The notes: generated by a model not told the origin, from the sequence alone. DNA of 64,000 nt from Salmonirosea aquatica (GCF_009296315.1 NZ_WHLY01000002.1:3206501-3270500), one strand, 5' to 3'. Positions 54,536-63,143 are shown, numbered from the stretch's first letter. Program-made: numbers and translations.

Positions 54536-54562
54536 TTTTGTAATTACTTTGTAATTACAAAA
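54536..54562. promoter_or_regulatory. Palindromic operator before mazEF
   Basis: TTTTGTAATTAC (54536-54547) and GTAATTACAAAA (54551-54562) are perfect 12-base inverted copies with 3 bases between. The site ends 7 bases before the antitoxin start, as expected for an autoregulatory MazE/MazEF operator. Confidence 0.7.
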
Positions 54563-54569
54563 TAGAATT

Positions 54570-54815
54570 ATGGAAGCACAAATCATCAAAATCGGAAATT
54601 CTAAAGGTCTTCGATTGAGCAAGACCATTTTAGAGAAATACAACATCAAGGATCAAGTCGAGTTAATTCTCGAGGAGGAGCAGATCATTTTGAAGCCGAT
54701 CGCAAAACCCAGGGAGGGCTGGGAAGCAGCCTTTAAGGAAATGCACGCTGCCGGTGACGATAGTTTGCTTATCGACGAGGTCTTTGAGGATGAAAGCTTT
54801 GAGGAATGGAATTAA
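54570..54815 (+). CDS. AbrB/MazE-type antitoxin
   Basis: An 81-residue protein. The N-terminal SpoVT/AbrB swapped-hairpin domain is MEAQIIKIGNSKGLRLSKTILEKYNI with EQIILKPIAKPR, and an acidic C-terminal tail (DEVFEDESFEEWN) would bind the toxin. It neutralises the MazF-like RNase encoded by the next gene, with which it overlaps by 10 bases. The pair probably represses its own promoter at the palindrome just upstream. Confidence 0.88.
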   Translation: MEAQIIKIGNSKGLRLSKTILEKYNIKDQVELILEEEQIILKPIAKPREGWEAAFKEMHAAGDDSLLIDEVFEDESFEEWN

Positions 54816-55129
54816 AACAGTACGCTATTGTCTTGGTCAATCTTGATCCGACCGTTGGCCACGAAATTAAAAAGACTCGCCCTTGTGTCATTGTTTCGCC
54901 AAATGAAATGAATAAGTACCTCAAAACAATAGTTATTGCCCCCATGACCACCAACTCAAAAGAGTATCCTTCGCGCATACTGGTCAAGCATAATAATACT
55001 ATGGGCATGGTGGCCCTCGATCAGATCAGAACGGTAGATAAGGCGCGGATTCTTAAAGTATTTGGTAAACTCAGCAAGGGTGAAATACAGAAATGCAAGG
55101 CAACTTTGAAAGAGATATTCGTTGATTGA
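54806..55129 (+). CDS. PemK/MazF-type mRNA endonuclease toxin
   Basis: A 107-residue toxin of the MazF fold. Family landmarks are YAIVLVNLDPTVGHEIKKTRPCVIVS near the start, the IVIAPMTTN strand and ILVKHNNTMGMVALDQIRTVDKARI with the buried core. MazF toxins cut mRNA at short motifs; the target here is unknown. It forms a type II toxin-antitoxin pair with the upstream gene and converges on the MFS transporter gene. Confidence 0.9.
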   Translation: MELKQYAIVLVNLDPTVGHEIKKTRPCVIVSPNEMNKYLKTIVIAPMTTNSKEYPSRILVKHNNTMGMVALDQIRTVDKARILKVFGKLSKGEIQKCKATLKEIFVD

Positions 55130-55158
55130 GTTAAACCTCTTCTACTCTGTCCCTTTCC

Positions 55159-56427
55159 TCAAACATCCTCCACAAAATCCAAATCTTTCCCATGCGTTTC
55201 GGGAATCGTGAGTGTAGAATAGAACCCAATCGAGTAGGCCACAGCCCCCACCAGGAAACCCGCCATGATTACGCCGAAGGAGGGCTTGAGATACACAAAC
55301 AGCAGATTCATGGGTACCAGGGCACCCCGCACGAAGTTGGGGATGGTGGTGGCGGCTGTAGCCCGCAGATTGGTGCCGAATTGCTCGGCGGCCACCGTTA
55401 CGAACATGGCCCAGTAGCCGGTACCCAACCCCAGCCAGCAACAGAGCGCATACAGCGCGTCGGGCGATTTGAATCCTGCGAACAAAAACAGAAGTACCCC
55501 AGCTAACGCAAACGCCATCATCAGCGCGATAGCTTTTTTGCGTGAATGCAATCCCTGGCTGATGAATCCGCTTGCCAAGTCGCCAAGGGACACGCCAATG
55601 TACCCCCACATGATGGCCAGTGCGGGTTCTACAGGTTCGGCGATGCCCATGGCTACCCCGAACTGATTGCTTTGGTAGGCCAGGATACCGATACTGAACC
55701 AGGTAGGTAGCCCCATCCCGATGCATTTCATATACTTAGCGAACCGCTTTCGGTCGGTAAAAAACGCCAGAAAGTTTCCTTTGGAAATGGACTTGTCCTG
55801 CGTGATGCCTTTGAACATGCCCGATTCAATCACCCCTACCCGTAGCAGCAGCAGCAGGATACCCAGCCCACCGCCGATGAAATAGGCGATGGTCCAGTCG
55901 CCCGCTAGCCGCACCGTGAAGGTACCTACCACCGCCCCGGCCAGACCTATCCCCGCCACCAGCGAGGTACCTATGGCGCGCAGATTTTTGGGAAGAATCT
56001 CGGATACCAGTGTGATGCCCGCTCCCAGCTCACCCGCCAGGCCCAGCCCCGCCACGAACCGCAGCCATTTATAGGCCTCGACTTTATCCACAAAATTGAG
56101 GTGGGGAATAAAGCCGCAGGCGATATTGGCTAATGAGTAGGTGATGATAGAGCCGAACAATACAGAAAGCCGTCCCTTCTTGTCGCCCAGCATACCCCAG
56201 AATAGCCCGCCGAGCAACAGGCCGATCATCTGGTAATCCAGAATGGTGATGCCGACGGCATCAGCCTCATCAGGTGTGAGTCCGAGACTCAGCAGACTGG
56301 GAATGCGCACGATGCCAAAGAGCTGTAAATCATAAATGTCCACGAAGTACCCCAAGGCCGCCACAATGACGGGCAAGCTGAATAGGTGCTGAGACGTAGT
56401 TTTCTGGGGGAGGGTAGAGGTTTGCAT
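55159..56427 (-). CDS. MFS transporter, sugar/metabolite:H+ symporter-like
   Basis: A 422-residue protein with 12 predicted helices. The MFS loop 2-3 motif is GDKKGRLSVLFGS, and LAGELGAGITLVSEILPKNLRAIGTSLV is like the metabolite:proton symporter family. The end IPETHGKDLDF is a common sugar-porter signature (PET-x-G). The substrate is not evident. It is followed by the mazEF pair in convergent orientation and lies just after arfB on the same strand. Confidence 0.88.
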   Translation of the reverse strand: MQTSTLPQKTTSQHLFSLPVIVAALGYFVDIYDLQLFGIVRIPSLLSLGLTPDEADAVGITILDYQMIGLLLGGLFWGMLGDKKGRLSVLFGSIITYSLANIACGFIPHLNFVDKVEAYKWLRFVAGLGLAGELGAGITLVSEILPKNLRAIGTSLVAGIGLAGAVVGTFTVRLAGDWTIAYFIGGGLGILLLLLRVGVIESGMFKGITQDKSISKGNFLAFFTDRKRFAKYMKCIGMGLPTWFSIGILAYQSNQFGVAMGIAEPVEPALAIMWGYIGVSLGDLASGFISQGLHSRKKAIALMMAFALAGVLLFLFAGFKSPDALYALCCWLGLGTGYWAMFVTVAAEQFGTNLRATAATTIPNFVRGALVPMNLLFVYLKPSFGVIMAGFLVGAVAYSIGFYSTLTIPETHGKDLDFVEDV

Positions 56428-56496
56428 GGAGAAAAACGAGGGAGATGGTTTAGTTTTTGAAGCCCAAGCCAGAAAAAGCCTACCGCCTGTACCTAC

Positions 56497-56919
56497 TTAC
56501 TCTCTCGGGGGCTTTCGGCGCATCTTTTTTGTTTCTGAGCGTTGCTTTTTGGCTTTTACCCGCCGTAGTACCGACCCCAGGGTAGGGCGGGTAGCGCGGC
56601 GCCTGCGCGGTACCACAAAGGCTTCCTGAATCATGCGGTCAAACTTCCTTACTACCTTTTCCTTGTTGGCTAGCTGGCTGCGCTCTGTTTGGTGGTAGAG
56701 AATTAACACGCCTTCGTTGGTGAGTTTGTTAGCGAGTTTCTTCAATAGAAAATCCTTCTGCTCGTCGCGAAGTACCTGTGAATTGGGGATATCGAAGCGC
56801 AGTTCTACTTTGGTTTCTACTTTATTGACATTCTGCCCCCCTTTACCGCCACTACGGGCGGTTTGGAACACTACTTCCGGATGAAGTTCTTCGGGGTTGA
56901 TTTTAAGTTCGTGTATCAT
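56497..56919 (-). CDS. arfB: Ribosome-rescue peptidyl-tRNA hydrolase (ArfB-like)
   Basis: It frees ribosomes stalled on mRNA without a stop codon. At 140 residues it has the catalytic GGQ loop in RSGGKGGQNVNKVETKVEL near the start, a helix region, and a basic C-terminal tail (RRRRATRP...KAKKQRSETKKMRRK) that inserts in the mRNA channel. I chose the ATG that overlaps the stop of the upstream acetyltransferase (ATGA), which gives translational coupling; the open frame extends six codons upstream. Confidence 0.93.
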   Translation of the reverse strand: MIHELKINPEELHPEVVFQTARSGGKGGQNVNKVETKVELRFDIPNSQVLRDEQKDFLLKKLANKLTNEGVLILYHQTERSQLANKEKVVRKFDRMIQEAFVVPRRRRATRPTLGSVLRRVKAKKQRSETKKMRRKPPRE

Positions 56920-57425
56920 GGCATTTTTCCGTTCCATTTCATAAAATTCTTCACTTCCGCAAACCCCAGCTTTTCGTAAAGCGGCTTGCCGGCTTCCGAA
57001 GCATTCAGCGTAACCGATCCTACCCCCTGCTCTTCACACCAGCGCAAAAGGGTCTTCATCAGCAGGTTGGCCAGTCCGTAGCGGCGGTACCCTACTTCGG
57101 TGAACATATTGAGGATATGGGCCTGCTTTTCGGAAGGACAGGTCAGACCGTTGGCCATTGGGTAGGGGGCAATCCGGCGCAGCAACAAACCGCCGCCCGC
57201 CACTACTTCGCCCGATTCGATTGCGACCAGCCAGCCCAGGTAGGACTCGTCCCGGACGGCCTCTTCGAAATACTCCACACACTGCTCGTACATGGCTGCG
57301 TAGCCCTCCGGAAGAAGATCGTTCATCGCGAGCCACATCTCACAACGGTGCTTCGCCAGGACAGGTGCATCAGCTGGCGCGGCGCGGCGGATGGTAAAAG
57401 TAGGGGTAGGTAAGGTTGCTTCCAT
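56916..57425 (-). CDS. GNAT-family acetyltransferase
   Basis: A 169-residue acetyltransferase from the ATG giving MEATLPTPTFTIRRAAPADAP. The acetyl-CoA site is in NMFTEVGYRRYGLANLLMKTLLRWCEEQG, and the final strand and helix are VTLNASEAGKPLYEKLGF. The substrate is unknown. Its stop overlaps the arfB start by four bases, so the two are coupled, although no shared function is obvious. The start of a plus-strand gene lies 88 bases away. Confidence 0.9.
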   Translation of the reverse strand: MEATLPTPTFTIRRAAPADAPVLAKHRCEMWLAMNDLLPEGYAAMYEQCVEYFEEAVRDESYLGWLVAIESGEVVAGGGLLLRRIAPYPMANGLTCPSEKQAHILNMFTEVGYRRYGLANLLMKTLLRWCEEQGVGSVTLNASEAGKPLYEKLGFAEVKNFMKWNGKMP

Positions 57426-57513
57426 AAATTTCAGAATTCGACAACAAAGTACCGGACTTTTCGCTTTCTTACCAACCAACCGGCTCCTTCAATCCATCGA
57501 ATCAGGACAAGCT

Positions 57514-58194
57514 ATGACTACGTTCACGATCTTTCGTTTTCCAAAAAACAAGGCGTGGTGGGCATTTGGACAGATGGGGCGGAAAGTGTTACAGCCCCTC
57601 CAAGGCGCTACTTTCTACAAAATGCTGGGAACCGGGCACAACGGCTTTGGGATCGTGCCTGATTTTCAACAATATACTTTCCTGGCTACTTGGGAAAGCG
57701 CCGAAAGTGCCGATGAATTCTTCGCCTCACCAATGTTTCAGGAATATGCTTCTCAGGCTCTGGCGTATCAAACCCTGAAAATGCTTCCCACTCAGTCCCA
57801 TGGACAATGGGACGGCATGGAGCCTTTCGTAGTTTCTGAGGAGATAGGGAAAGGGTACCTTGGTCCGCTCGTCGTGCTGACCCGTGCCAAAATCAAGACG
57901 GCCAAACTACTGGATTTCTGGCGGCACGTACCCCGGGCGCAGGCTTCACTCCGTAATTCCGAAGGGGTACTTCTGGCGCTGGGCATCGGCGAGGTACCTC
58001 TCGTGGAACAGGCTACGGTGAGTATCTGGGAGAGTGTCGATGCTGTTAAACGGTATGCTTACCAACAGCCCGGCCACCGGGAAATCGTGCAGCGTACCCG
58101 CCAGCGCGGCTGGTACAGCGAGGAGCTTTTCGCGCGCTTTGTGCCCGTGGGCGATTGGAAACCGATGGTGGTTTGGCAGGGCGATCAGAAATAG
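57514..58194 (+). CDS. Spheroidene monooxygenase-like protein (CrtA family)
   Basis: A 226-residue protein with two alpha/beta-barrel halves. The N-terminal FRFPKNKAWWAFGQMGRKV and the FYKMLGTGHNGFGIVPDF segment match the pattern of CrtA (WAFGQMG ... KLLGTG-x-G-x-GF-x-P). CrtA oxidises acyclic carotenoids such as spheroidene. No other carotenoid gene is in the window, so the true substrate may differ. It converges with the sulfatase gene, 13 bases away. The start is the ATG giving MTTFTIFRFP. Confidence 0.75.
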   Translation: MTTFTIFRFPKNKAWWAFGQMGRKVLQPLQGATFYKMLGTGHNGFGIVPDFQQYTFLATWESAESADEFFASPMFQEYASQALAYQTLKMLPTQSHGQWDGMEPFVVSEEIGKGYLGPLVVLTRAKIKTAKLLDFWRHVPRAQASLRNSEGVLLALGIGEVPLVEQATVSIWESVDAVKRYAYQQPGHREIVQRTRQRGWYSEELFARFVPVGDWKPMVVWQGDQK

Positions 58195-58207
58195 AAACGG
58201 TTCAACT

Positions 58208-59803
58208 TTATTTTTTATCTGTTATCGTAGCAATGGGTATCTGATTGCTCGTGCTATATAAGCCATTTCTAAAATCCCCATCGCAGGCTTTAAGAAGCTC
58301 AATTTTAAGGGTTTTTAGCCTTTCAGGATACTTTTCTGCCAAATCTTTTTCTTCCCGGAAATCGTCCGGCAAATGGTACAATTCAAACGCATCTTTTTCA
58401 AGAAAGCTCCTTATTTTCCAGCCATCGTTGGTAAGTAGGGTAGGGCCAACAAAAGAAGAATATACAATAAAGGAATGTTCACGGGTACCTTTCTGACCGA
58501 GTAGTTCCTTGTAAAAAGAAATACCGTCGGTATCGAAAGCTCCGGAAAAGCCAACGATTTCAGCAAGGGTAGGTAAGATATCGTAATTAGCTACCAGCCG
58601 TTCGCTGACCCTTCCTTTTTGTATGTGCTGAGGCCATTTGATAATCAGGGGTACCCTGATTCCGCCTTCATGATTGCTTCTCTTCAAGCCCGCCCGGCCG
58701 CCATTGCCGTTGAAAACATCACCGCCCAGATCACTGTAAAATTTGCTTTTGTAATCATCGAAACGTTGGCCCGTTTTCATGTTGGTATAAGGCTTAAGTA
58801 CCCTTCCCGCCTGACTGTAATAGATTTCATGTCCGTTGTCGGCGGCAAAAATAACGATGGTATTGTCGTCGATGTGTAAGTCTTGCAGTTTCTGGACGAT
58901 TTGCCCCACATGGTCGTCCAGCATTTTTACCATCGAGGCATATTCCTTTTCGATTTGGGTCAGGCGGCTGTCGTTGATAAAATCAGGATGAACTGCCGGA
59001 ATGGATACTGGCCCGTGGGGGAGCTGCGTGGGGAAATACAGGAAAAATGGCTGTTCTTTATGCGCGTCGATGAAGTGGAGAATACTATCCATAAAGATGG
59101 TTTGCGAATACACCTCCTTACCCTCTCTATTCCAACGTTCTTTGAAGTTTGCCTCGGTTTCAGGCTCGCCGGATTTACCGGAATTCATCCGCGTATTTCC
59201 TGTTATTTCTTTCAGAACCCCATCCTGAAATAGAAACGGAGGGTAAAATCCGTGCGCTCGTACGTGATCCAGGTAGCCGAAATAATGATCCCAGCCATGC
59301 CGCTTCATTTGTTGATCCGTCGTGGAAAAACCCCATTCCAGCTTACCAAATTGAGCGGTGATATAGCCTGCACGTTTAGCCACCTCTCCCAAAAACACCT
59401 GCCCGGCTGGAACCGGCGATAGGGCGTTCTCGATCATCCTGCTAATTTTTCCATAGGCAGATTCATCGGCATTGGCATATGTATAGGTACCCCCGTCGGT
59501 TACTTGGAATCCATTTGCGTGACAATCGTGGAAGCCCGTAAGCAGCGAAGCGCGGGCCGGGGCGCACAGCATGTTGGAGTACGCCCGCCGAAAACGAATT
59601 CCTTCACGAGCCAGCTGATCGATATGGGGTGTTTTTATGATTTTCTGCCCTTCGTGGCCCAATAACCCAATCCCCAAATCATCCGCATAGATTAGAATGA
59701 TATTGGGCTTATTAGACTGAGTAACATTTTTTTCATGGTTCGAAGCCAGCAGAATCGAAAGGAAAACTGAAATTAGTAGGAGTCCGATAAATCGTCTGTT
59801 CAT
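58208..59803 (-). CDS. Secreted sulfatase (S1 family)
   Basis: A 531-residue arylsulfatase-type enzyme. After a signal or anchor (LLLISVFLSILLAS) come NIILIYADDLGIGLLG with metal-binding acids and the formylglycine site CAPARASLLTG, in which the cysteine must be modified to be active. Further metal and sulfate contacts are in HPDFINDSRL, VIFAADNGHE and GGIRVPLIIKWP. Sulfatases release sulfate from esters in glycans or other compounds. A maturase is not visible here. No other glycan-processing enzyme is adjacent. Confidence 0.92.
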   Translation of the reverse strand: MNRRFIGLLLISVFLSILLASNHEKNVTQSNKPNIILIYADDLGIGLLGHEGQKIIKTPHIDQLAREGIRFRRAYSNMLCAPARASLLTGFHDCHANGFQVTDGGTYTYANADESAYGKISRMIENALSPVPAGQVFLGEVAKRAGYITAQFGKLEWGFSTTDQQMKRHGWDHYFGYLDHVRAHGFYPPFLFQDGVLKEITGNTRMNSGKSGEPETEANFKERWNREGKEVYSQTIFMDSILHFIDAHKEQPFFLYFPTQLPHGPVSIPAVHPDFINDSRLTQIEKEYASMVKMLDDHVGQIVQKLQDLHIDDNTIVIFAADNGHEIYYSQAGRVLKPYTNMKTGQRFDDYKSKFYSDLGGDVFNGNGGRAGLKRSNHEGGIRVPLIIKWPQHIQKGRVSERLVANYDILPTLAEIVGFSGAFDTDGISFYKELLGQKGTREHSFIVYSSFVGPTLLTNDGWKIRSFLEKDAFELYHLPDDFREEKDLAEKYPERLKTLKIELLKACDGDFRNGLYSTSNQIPIATITDKK

Positions 59804-60020
59804 GGTTAAGCTATTGGTAACGACTACGAATTTGGAAGGCTAAAAGCAACGATGTCCTGCCTGAACAGCAACACCAGTTTATCAACTTGGATCAAGTAAG
59901 GTGAGCCGGGTCGTGCTTCCTCAAAAGGTACCTCAAAGCTTTCCAAAATAATCCGAATGGCTTTTCATTTTCGATACGTGACTTCCCTTCGCAGGACTAC
60001 GACGAAGAGGGTAGGTAATG

Positions 60021-60671
60021 CTACGGAAAAGTAAGGTAGGAACCGACAAACGGCTTACCCGCGATGTGGATGATTACGGCCTGGCAACGATCCTCTGCGT
60101 CGATCTCGAAGGCGATGCCCGCCGCCTTATCGTCGTAAAGAGTGTATGACCTCCCCTTTTCGTTATATTCCTTTACCTTCTGTATTTGGAACCGCTTCAC
60201 TATATCCGCCAGTGGGGTACCTACCCTGATCCCTTCGCTGGTCTCAAAGCGCGGTGAGTTTACCCTGATTTCAGTGATGCGCGCGGCCGGGTCATTGCCG
60301 GGGTCGCGCGCAGTAAAAATAGCCAGTGAATGACCCGTTTTTAAGGTGCTGTCGGCGTACCACACCATCACGGCGTGCATCATGGCCGCATCGCCATCAT
60401 CGGGAGGTCCCAGTCGTTCAACCACCGATTCGGAGGTAGCCTGGAGCTGGGTTTGCCCGGCACCTTTTCCGGCCTTTAGCAGCCAATCAGGGTTTGGACT
60501 TTTTTGGCTGTATGAGTCGCCCGTATCCCTCGCCGGGGCGGTGCTTACAGAATCAGCGGATGGAACGCTGACTTCAGGGGTACCTGTATTTTTATTTTCC
60601 GCAGGGCCCTGGCAGGCACTCCCCAACAGCATGAGCACGATGCCTAGCGGGGCAAGCTTAAGATGTAGCAT
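60021..60671 (-). CDS. Lipoprotein of unknown function
   Basis: 216 residues from the ATG giving MLHLKLAPLGIVLMLLGSACQG, with a lipobox. A good minus-strand -7 box sits just upstream, which supports this start over the longer open frame. A Ser/Thr/Pro-rich linker (about residues 25-60) is followed by a compact domain with repeated strand patterns (TGHSLAIFTARD, ITEIRVNSPRFETSEGIRVGTPLADIVKRF, GIAFEIDAEDRCQAVIIH). The middle, GIRVGTPLADIVKRF, resembles the helix-turn of small SmpA/OmlA-like folds, but this is only a pattern. Confidence 0.75.
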   Translation of the reverse strand: MLHLKLAPLGIVLMLLGSACQGPAENKNTGTPEVSVPSADSVSTAPARDTGDSYSQKSPNPDWLLKAGKGAGQTQLQATSESVVERLGPPDDGDAAMMHAVMVWYADSTLKTGHSLAIFTARDPGNDPAARITEIRVNSPRFETSEGIRVGTPLADIVKRFQIQKVKEYNEKGRSYTLYDDKAAGIAFEIDAEDRCQAVIIHIAGKPFVGSYLTFP

Positions 60672-60719
60672 GAAAAATGGATGGCGTTTCTTTTTTCTAC
60701 TGGTCAACAACTCGGTTTG

Positions 60720-60727
60720 CAAACTTA
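60720..60727 (-). promoter_or_regulatory. Candidate -7 promoter box TAAGTTTG
   Basis: Exact TAnnTTTG on the minus strand, 48 bases before the lipoprotein start. Confidence 0.4.
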
Positions 60728-60869
60728 CCCAATGTAAGGCCAACCCGGTTAAGGGAAATCTGAATTTGTAAATATCGGGTTGACGTAACGTACCCATCCT
60801 ACGATTACGCGATATTTCATTGAATTGCCACATTGAATAATTGGCGGCGGACTAATGCTTCGGCAAACC

Positions 60870-61664
60870 TTATAAAATGGACCTAATCAACCCGCCTTCT
60901 ACCCGGATAGAAGCACCGTTGGTAGCCGACGCCAACGGGCTGGAAAAGTACACCGTAGTATCGGCAATTTCCTGCACACTTGCGAAACGCTGGAGGAGCG
61001 AGGTCGGGCGCATATTTTCGAAAAAGTCCTCTTCTACTGCTTCGATCGACTTGCCCCCTGCCTTGGATAAATCTTCCAGGAAAGTACCCACTCCTTTCGA
61101 TTTTGTCGGACCGGGCAAAATAGCGTTGACCGTTACGTTGGTACCTTTAGTCAATTCGGCCAAACCGCGGCTGACCGCAATCTGCGCGGTTTTGGTCATG
61201 CCGTAGTGGATCATTTCGTCGGGAATAAACACGGCCGATTCGCTGGAAATGAAAATAATCCGTCCCCAGTTCTTTTGCAGCATTCTAGGGAAATAGTGCC
61301 GGGCCAGGCGAATGCCGCTCATGACATTGACTTCAAAAAACCGAAACCAGTCTTCATCGGGAATATCGGCAAAAGGTTTCGGCTCAAAAATGCCCGCATT
61401 GTTTATTAGAATATCGACTTCCGGTAGCTCCTTTATTAACTGATTGACCTCCTCAACTTTTGAAAAATCGGCGGCAATGCCCTTTATTTTTGCGCCCTCT
61501 ACCAGGGACTGCAATTCCTTTACCGCTTCATCTACTCCGTCGTTCGTTCTTCCATTGATAACGACCTGGGCACCTTCCTGTAAAAACCGCTGGGCGATCG
61601 CAAAACCGATTCCGGCGGTCGAACCGCTTATGAATACCAGTTTATCGTCAAGTTTTAAATCCAT
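60870..61664 (-). CDS. Short-chain dehydrogenase/reductase
   Basis: A 264-residue NAD(P)-dependent oxidoreductase with the classic Rossmann site GSTAGIGFAIAQRF, NNAGIFEPKPF, the catalytic serine in FISSESAVF and YGMTK for the Tyr-x3-Lys pair. The C-terminal YFSSPLASATNGASIRVEGGL is typical of 3-oxoacyl-ACP-reductase-like members. The substrate is unknown. It stands as a single gene with its own minus-strand -7 box. Confidence 0.92.
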   Translation of the reverse strand: MDLKLDDKLVFISGSTAGIGFAIAQRFLQEGAQVVINGRTNDGVDEAVKELQSLVEGAKIKGIAADFSKVEEVNQLIKELPEVDILINNAGIFEPKPFADIPDEDWFRFFEVNVMSGIRLARHYFPRMLQKNWGRIIFISSESAVFIPDEMIHYGMTKTAQIAVSRGLAELTKGTNVTVNAILPGPTKSKGVGTFLEDLSKAGGKSIEAVEEDFFENMRPTSLLQRFASVQEIADTTVYFSSPLASATNGASIRVEGGLIRSIL

Positions 61665-61699
61665 TTTTTCTAGCTGTTATTTGGGGTAATTGAAGTTTT

Positions 61700-61707
61700 C
61701 AAAGGTA
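61700..61707 (-). promoter_or_regulatory. Candidate -7 promoter box TACCTTTG of the SDR gene
   Basis: Exact TAnnTTTG on the minus strand (CAAAGGTA on plus), 35 bases before the start. Confidence 0.4.
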
Positions 61708-61811
61708 GAAAAAAATGGAGTTCTGGTAAGTAGCTGGCGTTTTCTGGAAGTTTACGAAGGAAGGTCGTACGGATAGAATCAGGTTTCGGGGCTGGCCTGA
61801 GACAACTCACG

Positions 61812-61830
61812 GAAGATTACGATGAACTAT
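61812..61830 (+). repeat. Outlying member of the GAAGACTACGA repeat family
   Basis: AAGATTACGATGAACTATG differs in a few bases from the copies near 63094 and 63123 and, like them, is in a gap at a gene end. Confidence 0.25.
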
Positions 61831-61834
61831 GCGC

Positions 61835-62571
61835 TCACAGCGTTTTAATTTTCACGTTCCGGAACGAGATCCCTTTGGACCAATCCTGTAGCGCGATGTG
61901 TCCCTGAATGTGCTTGCCAAACTCGGGAAACGTTTTGAATCCGCTGTTAGCCACCGCCTCTTGCCAATGGTCGGAATTGAGATCCTCCTGCGCCGTCAAA
62001 ACGCCATTCAGATAAAATTCAATTTTCCCGTCAACCTGTTTGATGCGGGACTGATTCCATTCACCGGCAGGCTTGGGCTCGACCGGATTTATGGGGGGAT
62101 AAAAATTAAATATCGTACCGGGTCTTTTGGCGGGACTCATCTCGTAGTCCGGGTGGGCTTTATCCAGTAGTTGGTATTCAGGCCCGGAAGACCAGGTCGT
62201 TGGCATGTCTTGCCGCTCAAGTACATTGATAAAAACCCCGCTGTTGCCCCCTCGGATATTTTCCACTCGAAGGCAAGCTCGTAATTCTTAAACACCTGAT
62301 CCGATACTAAATCGCCATGCGCAGTCGTGTCAAAAATAGGTTGGCAATACAGTTCGCCGTTTTGCACCGTCCAGGCGGAAGGTACTTCACCCTGATTATA
62401 CAAATGCCAGCCTTTCAAAGAAGTACCATCAAAAAGCAATTGCCAGCCGTCTTCCTTTTCCTGGGACGTCAGTTGATTAGGTACGTCCTCTTTATCTTTA
62501 CTATTACACGAGGTCAACAGATACGTCGCTATTCCCAAAATGGTGAAAAGGTACTTCAACCGATTATTCAT
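61835..62571 (-). pseudogene. DUF1080 (3-keto-disaccharide hydrolase-like) lipoprotein, frameshifted
   Basis: Two frames join to one 245-residue DUF1080/LamG-like protein. The first has a lipoprotein signal (YLLTSC), WQLLFDGTSLKGWHLY and FEWKISEG. The second continues GGNSGVFINVLE...PEYQLLDKAHPDY and ends with HIALQDWSKGISFRNVKIK. The switch lies in five C on the plus strand (62247-62251); a sixth base would read ISEGGNSGVF, a hallmark of the family. Members bind or cleave keto-sugar glycosides in the periplasm. It could be intact in the living cell if the base was missed in sequencing. Confidence 0.85.
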
Positions 62572-62668
62572 ACTTTATTCTGGATTGTAAGGTGAGTAAG
62601 TACCTTTAAGGTGTTCTTTCTAAAATACTACTCTTTACCCCTGGCAGGGTCGTGCTTGATTCTTCTGC

Positions 62669-62953
62669 TTACCCATATATCCTTACTGCTTCGGATAAAA
62701 TCCGGCTTTTTAAGGCTGGTTTTATAGCCCGGTATTCGACCAGATCGACGTTTTTGTGTAAAACATCCTCCAACTCGTACTTTATACTTACAAATTCCAG
62801 CAGCCCCATTTTTCTGCCCAACTGAACGAGAATGTCAATATCGCTCTGTTCGTCGGCGTGGCCCGTGACTACGGAACCAAACAAACCAGCTCTTGAAATA
62901 TGGTGGCGGCGAAGAATAGGAACTACCTGAGTTTTGATTTGCTCTATTTCCAT
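62669..62953 (-). CDS. MNT-type minimal nucleotidyltransferase (antitoxin-like), no HEPN partner seen
   Basis: 94 residues of the minimal nucleotidyltransferase fold: GLFGSVVTGHADEQSDIDILVQLG carries the GS-x10-D-x-D catalytic site, followed by a helix-strand pair. In MNT-HEPN toxin-antitoxin pairs such proteins add AMP to, and silence, a HEPN RNase. No HEPN (DUF86) gene lies on either side, so it is an orphan or its partner has been lost. It lies next to an AT-rich hydrolase gene. Confidence 0.85.
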   Translation of the reverse strand: MEIEQIKTQVVPILRRHHISRAGLFGSVVTGHADEQSDIDILVQLGRKMGLLEFVSIKYELEDVLHKNVDLVEYRAIKPALKSRILSEAVRIYG

Positions 62954-63071
62954 CTTTGTAAGGAGTGTATCAACAACAAAAGAACTGCTATTAAAGATGA
63001 TGTTGTGCTTCGGGCCGTTAAAACAGGGACGCCTGCCCGGCGGCTTTTTATTTTTAGTACGCAGTCTTTCA

Positions 63072-63130
63072 GACTACGCACAACGGCGCGGAAGACTACG
63101 AAGAACTGTGCTATCGGTAGAAGACTACGA
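63072..63130 (+). repeat. Short direct repeats containing AGACTACG
   Basis: AGACTACG occurs at 63072, 63094 and 63123. The latter two extend to GAAGACTACGAAGAACT and GAAGACTACGACGAGCT. They lie between the MNT and hydrolase genes. Confidence 0.45.
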
Positions 63131-63143
63131 CGAGCTAGGGTTT

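Noticed and set aside
54570-55129. Mobile element boundary at mazEF
   Set aside because: No inverted repeats, target duplication or recombinase near it; the pair has normal composition.
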